A stretch of DNA of 64,000 bases from an uncultured Gammaproteobacteria bacterium (lineage in GTDB: Bacteria > Pseudomonadota > Gammaproteobacteria > Steroidobacterales > UBA11654). Both the position numbers and the translations under genes were made by a program. A model generated the notes under the pieces. The model did no database searches. It was not told where the DNA came from and was given only the letters and a program-made list of their open reading frames with translations. The DNA is taken from assembly GCA_902553145.1 (NCBI GenBank), contig CACDKD010000004.1, forward strand, positions 36,450 to 100,449, in the 5' to 3' direction. Shown piece after piece: positions 10,762-19,331 of this stretch; positions within the stretch are counted from its first letter, which is position 1, and every line of letters starts with the position of its first letter.

Positions 10762-12027
10762 TTAGCTGCCTCTTCTATCGGCTACGTAATCAATCCAAGC
10801 CTCGGCATTTTTCTTATTGGTTTCTGTGCCAATTTCCATGGCCTGAGTGAACGACTCAATCGCTTCATCATATTTACCCAATTCCGTCTCAGCCATGCCT
10901 CTGAGGATATAAACATCGCCAGGGTTTTCGAGTTCTTCGTCGATAAGCGCTTTTGCGGTTGCATCCTGCACGCCTTCCCAATCACCATTCTCATTCAATA
11001 GCATTGCTTTTTGTATATAAAGTTTTCCCTCGCCAGTGAGAGGCGCAAGGACATCAATCACCTCAATTGCTTTGTTGAACTCTCTCGCTGCAGTCCATGC
11101 CCCAAGAAGCAGTCTCAAATTCTTTTCAGAATTTTCAATGTTGCCTTCCTGAAGGTTTTTTTCAATCAATGATGCTGCTTGAAATGGAATTTCCAGAAAA
11201 AGATTAAGCCTCGCAAGATTTTCCAATGTTTCTGCTTTTGATATTGCATCATACTTATAGCCTAAGTTCAGTGCTGCTAGAGCATCGGTATCTTTTTGCA
11301 TTTCCATGTAAGTGCCGGCCATTGTTTCCCAATACCTTTCTTTCTCAGGCCAATACGTTGAAAGCTGCTTCACCACATCAATCGCCTCATCGTATCGTTT
11401 GTTCAAAAATAAAATAGCAAGCTCAAGCTGCAACCACGTTTCTTTTGGCTTTATTGCTTTTACATTGGCGATATGAATGTAAGGAAGGGCTTCCAGTGGT
11501 TGACCTTTTTGAAAGTAGGCAATGCCGGTCATGATATACGACTCCGAAACAGGCTCTTTCTCAAACTTAAAAAACGTCATCAAGGTTTCTATGGCAAGAT
11601 CCCATCTTTCTTGGGATCCATACAGGCTCGCTAAATTGAATTGCGTGCTTTGATGTTGACTGTTTGATAACACATCCAAATCAACGACTTGTTTAAATAC
11701 TTTGATTGCCTCATCAATCTTATCTTGCTGAACAAAAATAAAGCCCATGAACTGATACACAACGGCCCTTTCGTATTTGGATATATTCCATCCCAACATG
11801 GACTCTAAACTTTCCATCGCTCCAACCAAATCTCCCGATCCAAATCGATCAGAAATGCCTTGAAATTTCTTCTCAACGTTATATGAAAACTGCCTAGACG
11901 AGTTGGGTCTTTCAATGGCTACACGATCCGCCCTTAATGGGTGATGAATGGGTAAATTCGAAGCCGCATCGGCAATGGCAGAGAAACCAATGAACAATAC
12001 AACCATGACTTTCAAATGAAGATTCAT
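10762..12027 (-). CDS. Periplasmic TPR-repeat protein of the TonB2 cluster
   Basis: 421 aa with a signal peptide (VMVVLFIGFSAIADA) and tetratricopeptide repeats along most of the length, for example EAIKVFKQVVDLDVLSNS and EAIESFTQAMEIGTET. It starts inside the last codons of tonB (4-nt overlap). A TPR protein occupies the same last place in TonB2 clusters of Vibrio and Shewanella, where it is thought to support transport by the complex. Its exact role is unknown. Confidence 0.8.
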   Translation of the reverse strand: MNLHLKVMVVLFIGFSAIADAASNLPIHHPLRADRVAIERPNSSRQFSYNVEKKFQGISDRFGSGDLVGAMESLESMLGWNISKYERAVVYQFMGFIFVQQDKIDEAIKVFKQVVDLDVLSNSQHQSTQFNLASLYGSQERWDLAIETLMTFFKFEKEPVSESYIMTGIAYFQKGQPLEALPYIHIANVKAIKPKETWLQLELAILFLNKRYDEAIDVVKQLSTYWPEKERYWETMAGTYMEMQKDTDALAALNLGYKYDAISKAETLENLARLNLFLEIPFQAASLIEKNLQEGNIENSEKNLRLLLGAWTAAREFNKAIEVIDVLAPLTGEGKLYIQKAMLLNENGDWEGVQDATAKALIDEELENPGDVYILRGMAETELGKYDEAIESFTQAMEIGTETNKKNAEAWIDYVADRRGS

Positions 12028-12683
12028 CGTAGACTATCCAAATTGAAATCCAGTCTTTGTATGGCCCGCCTTTCAACCGGTACACCATTCACAATTCTAG
12101 GTTTAAATTTCCATTTCAAAACTGCTCGAATGACATTCCTATCAAACATCCTTCTGGGTTCAGACTCAAGAACAACCGCACTTCTGACCGAGCCATCGGA
12201 TGCAATCAAGACCTCAACAATCACATATCCTTCTATGCCCTCTACCAATGCTTCCCTGGGCCATTGAGGATCGATCCTAACTATGGGCAATACATCGCCT
12301 TCAGCAAGTGGATTGCCTGCCCAATTGCCAAGGAATGGGCCTCCTCCTGCAATGGTCGGAAGATCGATGTTGGGTATTTCAATCTTAATTTTATTCATCG
12401 TTGGTTTGGCTTGCTTTTCAACAATCATCTTGGGTGGAGGTGGTGGCTCTTTAGGAGGTTCCGGCTTTTTAGGCTTTCTTCTGTCTTTAAAACTTAAACT
12501 CTCATCATCCTTTATCCTGACAAATTCCATAATCTGTCCATCCGAATCGGAACGGTACTCCTGATCGCCTGAGTCAATCAAAGCCTGCATAATAAAGAAA
12601 AGGATTAAGGTGATTCCAATGCCAATAAGTAAAGCACTCAGATAGCGTGATTCGTTTTGAATATTGAATGAAATCGCAGACAT
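12024..12683 (-). CDS. tonB: TonB family energy transducer (TonB2 type)
   Basis: 219 aa. One N-terminal membrane helix (LLIGIGITLILFFIMQAL) is followed by a short proline-rich linker (KPEPPKEPPPPPKM) and a C-terminal TonB domain with GYVIVEVLIASDGSV and the end RAVLKWKFKPRIVNG. TonB carries proton-motive energy to outer-membrane receptors; the two receptors in this window are likely clients. The short linker is typical of TonB2 proteins. Lies 2 nt after exbD and overlaps the TPR gene by 4 nt. Confidence 0.93.
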   Translation of the reverse strand: MSAISFNIQNESRYLSALLIGIGITLILFFIMQALIDSGDQEYRSDSDGQIMEFVRIKDDESLSFKDRRKPKKPEPPKEPPPPPKMIVEKQAKPTMNKIKIEIPNIDLPTIAGGGPFLGNWAGNPLAEGDVLPIVRIDPQWPREALVEGIEGYVIVEVLIASDGSVRSAVVLESEPRRMFDRNVIRAVLKWKFKPRIVNGVPVERRAIQRLDFNLDSLR

Positions 12684-12685
12684 CT

Positions 12686-13087
12686 TTATTTCTCTCTCGC
12701 GGCAATGGAAACTTTTGAAATACCGCTTAATCTTATTTGATCCATCACGTCAATGATTATGCCGGTCGAAGCCAATTCATCTGCCACTATGACAACACTG
12801 CTTTCTGGGTTTTCAGCGTGAGCTGCTTCCATCAATATCCGAACTGATTGGAGCTCCACTGGGTTTTTATTCATCCAGATCTGATCACTTGGAGTGACTG
12901 CAATAAGAATATTACCTTGTTCGGCACGTGCAGCTGTTTCTGCCTCCGGTCTGGAGGGGTCCACACCGGTTTCTTTGATGAATGATGTGGTAACAATAAA
13001 GAAAATAAGCATGATGAAAACAATGTCCATCATCGGAGTGATATTGATCTCACTCTCTTCTTCCATTCTTTTTCTTTTTCTTAACAT
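12686..13087 (-). CDS. exbD: ExbD-type biopolymer transport protein, second copy
   Basis: 133 aa with one membrane helix containing the essential aspartate (TPMMDIVFIMLIFFIVTTSF) and a periplasmic C-terminal domain. With ExbB and TtpC it forms the proton channel that drives TonB. Clearly paralogous to the ExbD just upstream: same length, near-identical helix, diverged periplasmic part. Spacing is 2 nt on both sides. Confidence 0.92.
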   Translation of the reverse strand: MLRKRKRMEEESEINITPMMDIVFIMLIFFIVTTSFIKETGVDPSRPEAETAARAEQGNILIAVTPSDQIWMNKNPVELQSVRILMEAAHAENPESSVVIVADELASTGIIIDVMDQIRLSGISKVSIAAREK

Positions 13088-13089
13088 AA

Positions 13090-13491
13090 CTACTTTTGAG
13101 CCGCCAAAGATACACTGCTGGCACCGGCAAGCCTGGATTGATCGATTACTCTGACAAGCAATCCAGCATCGGCATCTCTATCAGAAACCACGACCACACT
13201 TGCTTGAGGTTTCAATGCGAGGCTAGATTCAATATTCGCTCTAACTGCATCAAGAGAAATCAGTCTTTCTTGTATTAAAATTTGTCCGCTGTCTAATATT
13301 CGCACTGAAATCACATCCGATTTCTTTTGTTCCTTGATCGGAGACTTTGTTGGGCGATTGACGTCAATGGAGATCTCCTTCACGAATGAAGTAGTCACAA
13401 TAAAGAAGATCAGCATAATAAATACAATATCCAGCATTGGTGTGATATTGATCTCGCTCTCTTCGTTCTTCTTTTTGATGCGTCTTTTCAT
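13090..13491 (-). CDS. exbD: ExbD-type biopolymer transport protein, first copy
   Basis: 133 aa, membrane helix TPMLDIVFIMLIFFIVTTSF with the channel aspartate, then the periplasmic domain ending RLAGASSVSLAAQK. It lies 6 nt after exbB and 2 nt before the second exbD. Typical Vibrio TonB2 operons have a single exbD, so the tandem pair is an expansion; a hetero-oligomeric ExbD pair, as in some Xanthomonas systems, is possible but not shown. Confidence 0.92.
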   Translation of the reverse strand: MKRRIKKKNEESEINITPMLDIVFIMLIFFIVTTSFVKEISIDVNRPTKSPIKEQKKSDVISVRILDSGQILIQERLISLDAVRANIESSLALKPQASVVVVSDRDADAGLLVRVIDQSRLAGASSVSLAAQK

Positions 13492-13497
13492 GATCCT

Positions 13498-14118
13498 CTA
13501 TTCATGGATAATCAATTGATCAGCAACTTTATTGATTTCATCTTCTGCCTTTCTTTTCAATAAATTAGCAATATAGACTCCAGAAATTGCGGCCACTAAA
13601 CCAGCCATTGTTGGTATGGTGGCTTGTGAAACTCCGCTTGCCATCAGTCTGGCGTTTCCTGTTCCAAAAAATGTCATTACATCGAATACTTTAATCATGC
13701 CAACCACTGTCCCCAGCAAACCAAGCAAAGGAAGTATTTGCATCATGGTTTCTATGGTGAGTAGAAATTTTCTTGTTTCTCCAGAAACTTCCGAAATAAT
13801 CTGATCCCTGATTCTCATAGAAAACCAATCGCCCTTATTTGAAATATTGCTCCATTGATTAAGAGCTTTATCGGAGAGCGCGGGCATCAAATTTTTAAAA
13901 TACCAAAATCGTTCTATGATCAATGTCCACATAATCATTGTGACCAAAAGAATACCCCAAAGGACGGGGCCACCGGCTTCAAAAAATTCTCTCAATTCCC
14001 CTGCGATGAGAAAAAATATGATAAGAACTAGTCCCGATAAAATAGAGAGAGGGAGTGCAGACTGCTTGAGATCAGTTTCTGTTCCAATGATTGAGGAAAT
14101 CTTGTTTAAAATTGACAT
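13498..14118 (-). CDS. exbB: ExbB/TolQ/MotA-family proton channel protein
   Basis: 206 aa with three membrane regions: LSGLVLIIFFLIAGEL, GPVLWGILLVTMIMWTLII, and a C-terminal pair containing PLLGLLGTVVGMIKVF, the MotA/TolQ/ExbB signature. The final helix has GLVAAISGVYIANLLKRK. Forms the pentameric scaffold around ExbD helices. Second channel-family protein in the operon after TtpC, 9 nt downstream of it. Confidence 0.92.
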   Translation of the reverse strand: MSILNKISSIIGTETDLKQSALPLSILSGLVLIIFFLIAGELREFFEAGGPVLWGILLVTMIMWTLIIERFWYFKNLMPALSDKALNQWSNISNKGDWFSMRIRDQIISEVSGETRKFLLTIETMMQILPLLGLLGTVVGMIKVFDVMTFFGTGNARLMASGVSQATIPTMAGLVAAISGVYIANLLKRKAEDEINKVADQLIIHE

Positions 14119-14127
14119 GGATCAAAA

Positions 14128-15531
14128 TTAACTCTTTCCGGCATTTTTCGCAATCAGCCCGGCGCTTTGTTCTTCGAGAATTTCGATCAAAGAAGTACTC
14201 CAACTTGTGAGTATGCTATGAAGGAAAACCAAAGGAATGGCAACGATCAATCCCAGCATGGTTGTAACCAGTGCTTGAGATATTCCACCAGCCATTAGCT
14301 TAGGATCGCCCGTGCCAAAAAGAGTCAACGCCTGGAAGGTTACAATCATCCCTACAACGGTACCCAAGAGACCAAGCAGAGGTGCTACCGCTGCAAAAAC
14401 TTTAATAATGCTGTGGTATTTTTCCAGCTGAGGAACTTCTCTTAGGATCGCTTCATCAATCTTCAGCTCAAGAGTTTCTGGATCCACGTCTGCATTTTCT
14501 TTTTGAATCATAAGGATTCTGCCTAAGGCATTGTCCTTGGATGGTTCACTTGATGAGAGTTGACGATTAATTGCATCCCCTTCCTCTTTCAAGTACTTCA
14601 TTCTCCAAAGCGACATGGCTAAACCTAAAAGTCCGATGAGGATGATAATGTATCCGGGCAATCCACCTTGATTGATTCTCTCTCCGATACCCGGAGTTTG
14701 AATCAATAAGCCCAATATTTGCCCTTTGCTTGGATCAACAGCCATAGCGGTATAACCGTCTTCAAGATCAAACAAGTCATCAGCCATGGATCGAAATCTT
14801 CCAGCAGGCTGTCTAGCAAGGACCTGCAATGATTGGGTTTCTGGAATAAATTTAAGGAAATAATCTTCCGTGATTGCATTGAATACCCCTACCCTTACAA
14901 TCTCGGCATCCGAAATACTGCCGCCAGGTAAAATTACTTCGCTGTCAAACCGCTCCACATTACCCGACTTCGTCATCTCCTCCAGCAGAATGACCAAAAG
15001 ATTCTTCATTTGATCGATGCTGGGTAAATTTCTGGTTTCTGCCAGTTCCGCAAGTCCCTCGCCTCTTCCGGGATACTGAATCGATACCAAAGAGTTCTTC
15101 AATGTTGCAATCGCCTCTCCTGAGACTTGTCTTACAACGCCAAACAATTCGCCAAAATTACCGATTCTAATTCTCAGCGTTTCAGATATTTCTTCTAGAA
15201 TTTTTTCATTTTCTTCAAAATTTTTCTGGAGTCGAACGGCTCTCTCTTCTTCAAGCGTCAATCTCGCTTTGGCCTCCTCAAGCAAAGCCTTTTGACGGTC
15301 TCTTGCATCGATGAATTTTTTCTCACGTTCCACATTCATTGCGCCTGTTGTGATGCTGTCCGATTTAGTAATTTCAAGCAGCTTTTCCATGGTGTCTATT
15401 TGCTTGAGCTTTTCAAGCAAGACAGGATCGGTAATCGGGTTCTCCTCATCATCAGAATCCGACTGCGTATAGCCAATAGACAGAGGCACAAGGAGCAAAC
15501 TCATAATTAGTATCTTTCTAAGCTTCAGCAT
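14128..15531 (-). CDS. TtpC-like large MotA/TolQ/ExbB proton channel protein
   Basis: 467 aa. A signal peptide (LIMSLLLVPLSIGYTQS) is followed by a long periplasmic coiled coil (about 65-125, e.g. RQKALLEEAKARLTLEEER), a periplasmic domain, a membrane helix GYIIILIGLLGLAMSLW (near 300) and an ExbB domain with APLLGLLGTVVGMIVTF. This is the architecture of TtpC, the extra ExbB-like subunit of Vibrio TonB2 systems. Between the DUF3450 gene and exbB, with 2- and 9-nt gaps. Confidence 0.88.
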   Translation of the reverse strand: MLKLRKILIMSLLLVPLSIGYTQSDSDDEENPITDPVLLEKLKQIDTMEKLLEITKSDSITTGAMNVEREKKFIDARDRQKALLEEAKARLTLEEERAVRLQKNFEENEKILEEISETLRIRIGNFGELFGVVRQVSGEAIATLKNSLVSIQYPGRGEGLAELAETRNLPSIDQMKNLLVILLEEMTKSGNVERFDSEVILPGGSISDAEIVRVGVFNAITEDYFLKFIPETQSLQVLARQPAGRFRSMADDLFDLEDGYTAMAVDPSKGQILGLLIQTPGIGERINQGGLPGYIIILIGLLGLAMSLWRMKYLKEEGDAINRQLSSSEPSKDNALGRILMIQKENADVDPETLELKIDEAILREVPQLEKYHSIIKVFAAVAPLLGLLGTVVGMIVTFQALTLFGTGDPKLMAGGISQALVTTMLGLIVAIPLVFLHSILTSWSTSLIEILEEQSAGLIAKNAGKS

Positions 15532-15533
15532 GG

Positions 15534-16352
15534 TTAATCCCTCTCCTTTGGAGCTTCTATGGGAAGCTGAATGAGATCAGGAGTAATTTGTTTGTTGGCA
15601 ATTCTAAGGCCTTCTTTTACATAATCAGTGTACTTTCTTGGCAAAGACTCCCATGCACCAGTCTGTTTATTCCAAAATCCAGTTTCATCCTGATCAGGCG
15701 TTTGATACGTCAAAGACGTTCTGCCAACCCTTAAAAAATCAACTTGCCTTGTCTCTCCATCAATCTCAAGAAATCCTGTGTATGACTCGATGTCTGAGCT
15801 GTAGCTGGTTTCAATCTGATAGGCATCCATGATTTGTCGATATTTCTCCGAAACCGTGATATCGGCCTGATCCATGATTGTTCTCAATCGGGCGACTCTC
15901 GCCTTTCTTTCCTCAAGCAAGAACGGGACATCGAGATCGATGAACTTATCGATCGTCTCGATGCTGTCAAGCATGAGCGGGACAATCCCTCGCTCAATCA
16001 AAGCGAACTCCTCGAGTTGATTGTTGATATCAATTATTTGTGACTCCTGGTCTTCAATGAGTCTTTCGACGTAATCGTTGTATGCAATCAAACGATCTAT
16101 TTGCTGCAGAACCAGACGGTATTCGCCAAGCAATTCTTGTGTTTCATTTGACAAGTCACTGATCTTTTCTTGCGAGCCGACTGAACTTTTGTCGCTCTGG
16201 TTTTGAACGACCAGCGTGTCTGACAAGATCTCGATTGGATCCGGCAGAATAATTTCTTCATCGGCATCTTGTGCAGCAATGGTCATAACTGCCATTGCCA
16301 TTGGGACAAGAGCGCATGCACAGAGAAGTCTATAAACTTTGTGTATCATCAT
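15534..16352 (-). CDS. DUF3450 family periplasmic protein of the TonB2 cluster
   Basis: 272 aa from the ATG at 16352, which has a good AGGA 5-8 nt upstream; a longer reading adds 11 residues before it. Signal peptide LLCACALVPMAMAVMTIAAQ, then a predicted coiled coil (QQIDRLIAYNDYVERLIEDQ and following) and a small C-terminal domain. Homologues stand first in Vibrio and Shewanella TonB2 operons. Molecular role unknown. First gene of the seven-gene operon; 151 nt upstream hold its promoter but no clear motif. Confidence 0.82.
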   Translation of the reverse strand: MMIHKVYRLLCACALVPMAMAVMTIAAQDADEEIILPDPIEILSDTLVVQNQSDKSSVGSQEKISDLSNETQELLGEYRLVLQQIDRLIAYNDYVERLIEDQESQIIDINNQLEEFALIERGIVPLMLDSIETIDKFIDLDVPFLLEERKARVARLRTIMDQADITVSEKYRQIMDAYQIETSYSSDIESYTGFLEIDGETRQVDFLRVGRTSLTYQTPDQDETGFWNKQTGAWESLPRKYTDYVKEGLRIANKQITPDLIQLPIEAPKERD

Positions 16353-16503
16353 ATAATTCCTGAGGATTCCCCCTACAGAGTCCAAAAAAATACCACTGCA
16401 ACTTATCAGATCAAAGCCTGAAATAAAAGCGGTTTATGGCTTCTCTGAAGACAACCCAAAATGGTTTAAAAATTGTTTTTTTCAAATTCGGTTAAAAAAG
16501 TAG

Positions 16504-18150
16504 CTACATATCAGTGTAATTGGGGCCTCCAGCGCCTTCTGGGCAATCCCAATTGATATTCTGGCTTGGATCTTTGATGTCGCAAGTTTTGCAATGTATG
16601 CAGTTTTGGGCATTGATTTGAAAATATGGCTCGCCGTCACCGCCATCGACTACTTCATAAACGCCTGCAGGGCAATAAAGCCTAGCCGGTTCGCCATAAA
16701 GAGGCAAGTTGGTAGCAATGGGAATTTCAGGATCGGTTAACTTCAAATGGCAGGGCTGATCTTCTTCGTGATTGACGCCAGAAAGATAAATCGAGGAGGT
16801 TCTGTCAAACGTGACGACGTTGTCGTATTTTGCATATTCTATTGGCTCTGCCTCACTTTGCTTTTTTAATTGTTCATGATCTTTTGATGCCGCCGACAAG
16901 GTGAAAGGCAGCCTGCCCCTTAAAATATTTTGATCGATCCACACCAACGGCGAACCAATCATGAGTCCATACTTTTTAAGCAATGGTGAGAAATTTCTGG
17001 CCTGATAGAGCTCGCTCATCAGCCAAGTCTTATCAAGCTCTTCTTTATAATTCTCTATTTCATCTTCAGGATTGTCTCTTTGAAGCTGTGATGCAATGAC
17101 CTCTGCTGCTGTGATACCAGATTGCATCGCAGTGTGAGTGCCCTTGATTTTTGCCCCGTTCATAAAGCCTGCTTCGCAGCCAACCATTATCCCTCCTGGA
17201 ATCGTCAACTTCGGTATTGACTGAATACCGCCTTTATTTAGCACTCGGGCACCATATGAAACCCTTTCAGCACCTTTTAAAAGCGATGAAATCTTTTTAT
17301 GAGTCTTCCATTTCTGGAACTCATTGTAGGGGCTCATGTTGGGATTTTTGTAGTCCAGTGAAATGATAAGACCGATATAGAGTTGGTTGTTGGGTGCGTG
17401 ATAAACAAACCCACCTCCCTCAGTATGATTATCGAGTGGCCACCCTGCCGTATGCAAAACAAGTCCTTCCTGGTGAAGTTCAGGATCAATGCTCCATACT
17501 TCTTTAAATCCAATCCCGTAGTGTTGAGGATCGCAGTCTTTGTCCAACTCAAACGAGGCGATGATCTTTTTCCCCAAGCTGCCTCTACAACCTTCAGCAA
17601 AAACAGTTTGCTTTGCCCTCAATTCATAACCCAGTTCATGACCGTCTTTGGGTTCGCCATTCTTATCGAGACCCATGTCACCGGTGATCACACCCTGTAT
17701 CTGATCGCCTTCCATAATCAGATCAACGGCTGGAAAACCAGGGAAAATATTCACGCCCATGGCCTCTGCTTTATCTCCAAGGTATTTGCAAAGAGAGCCA
17801 AGACTGATGATTCGATTGCCATGGTTCATGAGTGTTCTTGGCATTAAAAAATTTGGAACATTGATGGCACTGCTCTCTCCACTCAAGAATAGCATCTCAT
17901 CTTTTTTTACTGGTGTTTGAATGAACGCATTCTCGGTTTCCCAGTCCGGCAAGAGTGTATCAAGAGACCGAGTGTCTATGACGGCTCCCGATAGGATATG
18001 AGCTCCAATCTCTGACCCCTTCTCTAAAAGGCAAATGTTGAGATCCAGATTTTTTTCTTGAGAGATCTGCATGAGTTTTATAGAAGTTGAAAGACCTGCG
18101 GGCCCTCCACCAACAATCACAACATCAAAATCCATTGACTCTCTAACCAT
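16504..18150 (-). CDS. Electron transfer flavoprotein-ubiquinone oxidoreductase
   Basis: 548 aa, normal for the family. FAD-binding motif VVIVGGGPAGLSTSI near the N-terminus, a central ubiquinone/FAD region (EGCRGSLGKK, GGIQSIPKL) and a C-terminal 4Fe-4S domain (CIHCKTCDI and CPEGAGGPNY). It passes electrons from acyl-CoA and amino-acid dehydrogenases, via ETF, to the quinone pool at the inner membrane. The start MVRESMDFDVV resembles family N-termini; an internal ATG 15 nt downstream is an alternative. ETF subunits are not in the window. Confidence 0.95.
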   Translation of the reverse strand: MVRESMDFDVVIVGGGPAGLSTSIKLMQISQEKNLDLNICLLEKGSEIGAHILSGAVIDTRSLDTLLPDWETENAFIQTPVKKDEMLFLSGESSAINVPNFLMPRTLMNHGNRIISLGSLCKYLGDKAEAMGVNIFPGFPAVDLIMEGDQIQGVITGDMGLDKNGEPKDGHELGYELRAKQTVFAEGCRGSLGKKIIASFELDKDCDPQHYGIGFKEVWSIDPELHQEGLVLHTAGWPLDNHTEGGGFVYHAPNNQLYIGLIISLDYKNPNMSPYNEFQKWKTHKKISSLLKGAERVSYGARVLNKGGIQSIPKLTIPGGIMVGCEAGFMNGAKIKGTHTAMQSGITAAEVIASQLQRDNPEDEIENYKEELDKTWLMSELYQARNFSPLLKKYGLMIGSPLVWIDQNILRGRLPFTLSAASKDHEQLKKQSEAEPIEYAKYDNVVTFDRTSSIYLSGVNHEEDQPCHLKLTDPEIPIATNLPLYGEPARLYCPAGVYEVVDGGDGEPYFQINAQNCIHCKTCDIKDPSQNINWDCPEGAGGPNYTDM

Positions 18151-18224
18151 TCGGCTATTCTAACAATTTTTATTTTTGATTTCTAAACTCAAGTCTAAAA
18201 CTTTTTTCATAAATTCCTTCGTGA

Positions 18225-19331
18225 TTATTTATCAAGAAGATTGCTAATGACTTTCTCAAAGGATACAAATTTGAAGTTTTGATTAATCATTCTTCCATCC
18301 AATGATTTATTTTCTCCGTCTTGTACAACCAAAAGTCCCTTCGGATAGCCTGGGAGTGGCTCTGATGTGACTGCAATTCCATCGGTGTCTTGGACGCCAT
18401 CAATTGCATCTGTGTCAGCAATTGCAAAGGTCCCTATGAACTCATAAGGATTAAGTCTTTCATAAATCTTAAACTCAGAACTACCTTGTGAAGATAGAAT
18501 AATAAATCCATCCTTTTCTGTGTTTTTGTATATGGCGACGCCTTCGGGATCGCCAACGATATTCCCTTCCCTTGAGTCGACCTCGGCAATTAAATCAAAA
18601 GTCTCTGCTTGATATGCTTTTAAGATGCCTTTATCTCCCTCTCTAGAAATGAATATTGTTTTGTTTTCATCATCGTATACACAACCCTCTGCTTCGTTGC
18701 CAATGACCTCTGGAGGCAACTCATATTCTGTAATATCAATTTGATGGGTTTTAACTGAAGCATTTAAGTTCCACTGCTGAACCGACACGCCCTCTTCTTC
18801 TGTAATCGCTGCATGCAATTCATTATTGATGATTCCCACGCAAATTCCATAAACACTCATTCCAGTATCGATTTGTTGATGCTGTATTTCTTCTGAAAAT
18901 GAGTCAACGGGTTTAGATTGAAAATAATCATGCAAACCATTTGTGTCAAATACCCAGTAATCAATACTCCCCTTTGTTCGATTTGACATCACCAAATGAA
19001 GCTTATTGTCTTTTTCTCTTAGATCGACATTGTTAACTTTACCAAGCTTTGAATAACTCAGTTCTTCTCCATTGATGTCATAAACATAGATACCAGATTT
19101 TTTATCTGTACCAAAGATAAGCGAGAGAGCAGGATTTGCTCGATTGACCCAAATTGCCGGATCGTCTGCAGCATCATCCCCTGTAACAACAGGCGGTGTT
19201 TCAGCATTTGGAGTGACTCCAAAAGTAGGGTTTGCAAATGCAAGATCTGAAATAAAAATAGTCAGCAAGAAGCTGACTATTTTTAAAAATTCTATTTTCC
19301 TAATTATTTTTGTAGGTAAAGCCAAGAGCAT
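18225..19331 (-). CDS. Secreted beta-propeller phytase
   Basis: About 368 aa from the ATG at 19331. Signal peptide around IVSFLLTIFISDLAFA, then the beta-propeller phytase signature GDDAADDPAIWV, LGKVNNVDLR, GDPEGVAIY and SSQGSSEFKIYER. These Ca-dependent six-bladed enzymes release phosphate from phytate and other phosphomonoesters in the periplasm or outside. Calcium ligands of the family (DDPAIW, NNVD) are kept. The gene begins inside the end of the upstream TonB receptor (about 32 nt overlap); several in-frame ATGs further up make the exact start uncertain. A strong hairpin lies in the signal-peptide codons. Confidence 0.88.
   Translation of the reverse strand: MLLALPTKIIRKIEFLKIVSFLLTIFISDLAFANPTFGVTPNAETPPVVTGDDAADDPAIWVNRANPALSLIFGTDKKSGIYVYDINGEELSYSKLGKVNNVDLREKDNKLHLVMSNRTKGSIDYWVFDTNGLHDYFQSKPVDSFSEEIQHQQIDTGMSVYGICVGIINNELHAAITEEEGVSVQQWNLNASVKTHQIDITEYELPPEVIGNEAEGCVYDDENKTIFISREGDKGILKAYQAETFDLIAEVDSREGNIVGDPEGVAIYKNTEKDGFIILSSQGSSEFKIYERLNPYEFIGTFAIADTDAIDGVQDTDGIAVTSEPLPGYPKGLLVVQDGENKSLDGRMINQNFKFVSFEKVISNLLDK
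19254..19284 (-). terminator. Perfect 13-bp hairpin with T-tract after the receptor gene, inside the phytase signal-peptide codons
   Basis: Bases 19254-19266 and 19272-19284 are exact inverted complements (arm AAAAATAGTCAGC on the plus strand) around a 5-nt loop. Read on the minus strand, the stem begins 16 nt past the receptor stop and ends in TATTTTTATTTC, the form of an intrinsic terminator. Because phytase codons run through it, it could act as a partial terminator or attenuator setting the receptor-to-phytase ratio. Confidence 0.6.

Noticed and set aside
12057..12497. Plus-strand 146-codon frame inside tonB
   Set aside because: It is antisense to the conserved TonB linker and C-terminal domain, and its sequence has only runs typical of reversed proline codons.
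17383..17847. Plus-strand 154-codon frame inside the ETF-QO gene
   Set aside because: Fully inside a well-conserved gene on the other strand, with no ribosome-binding site or recognisable domain.
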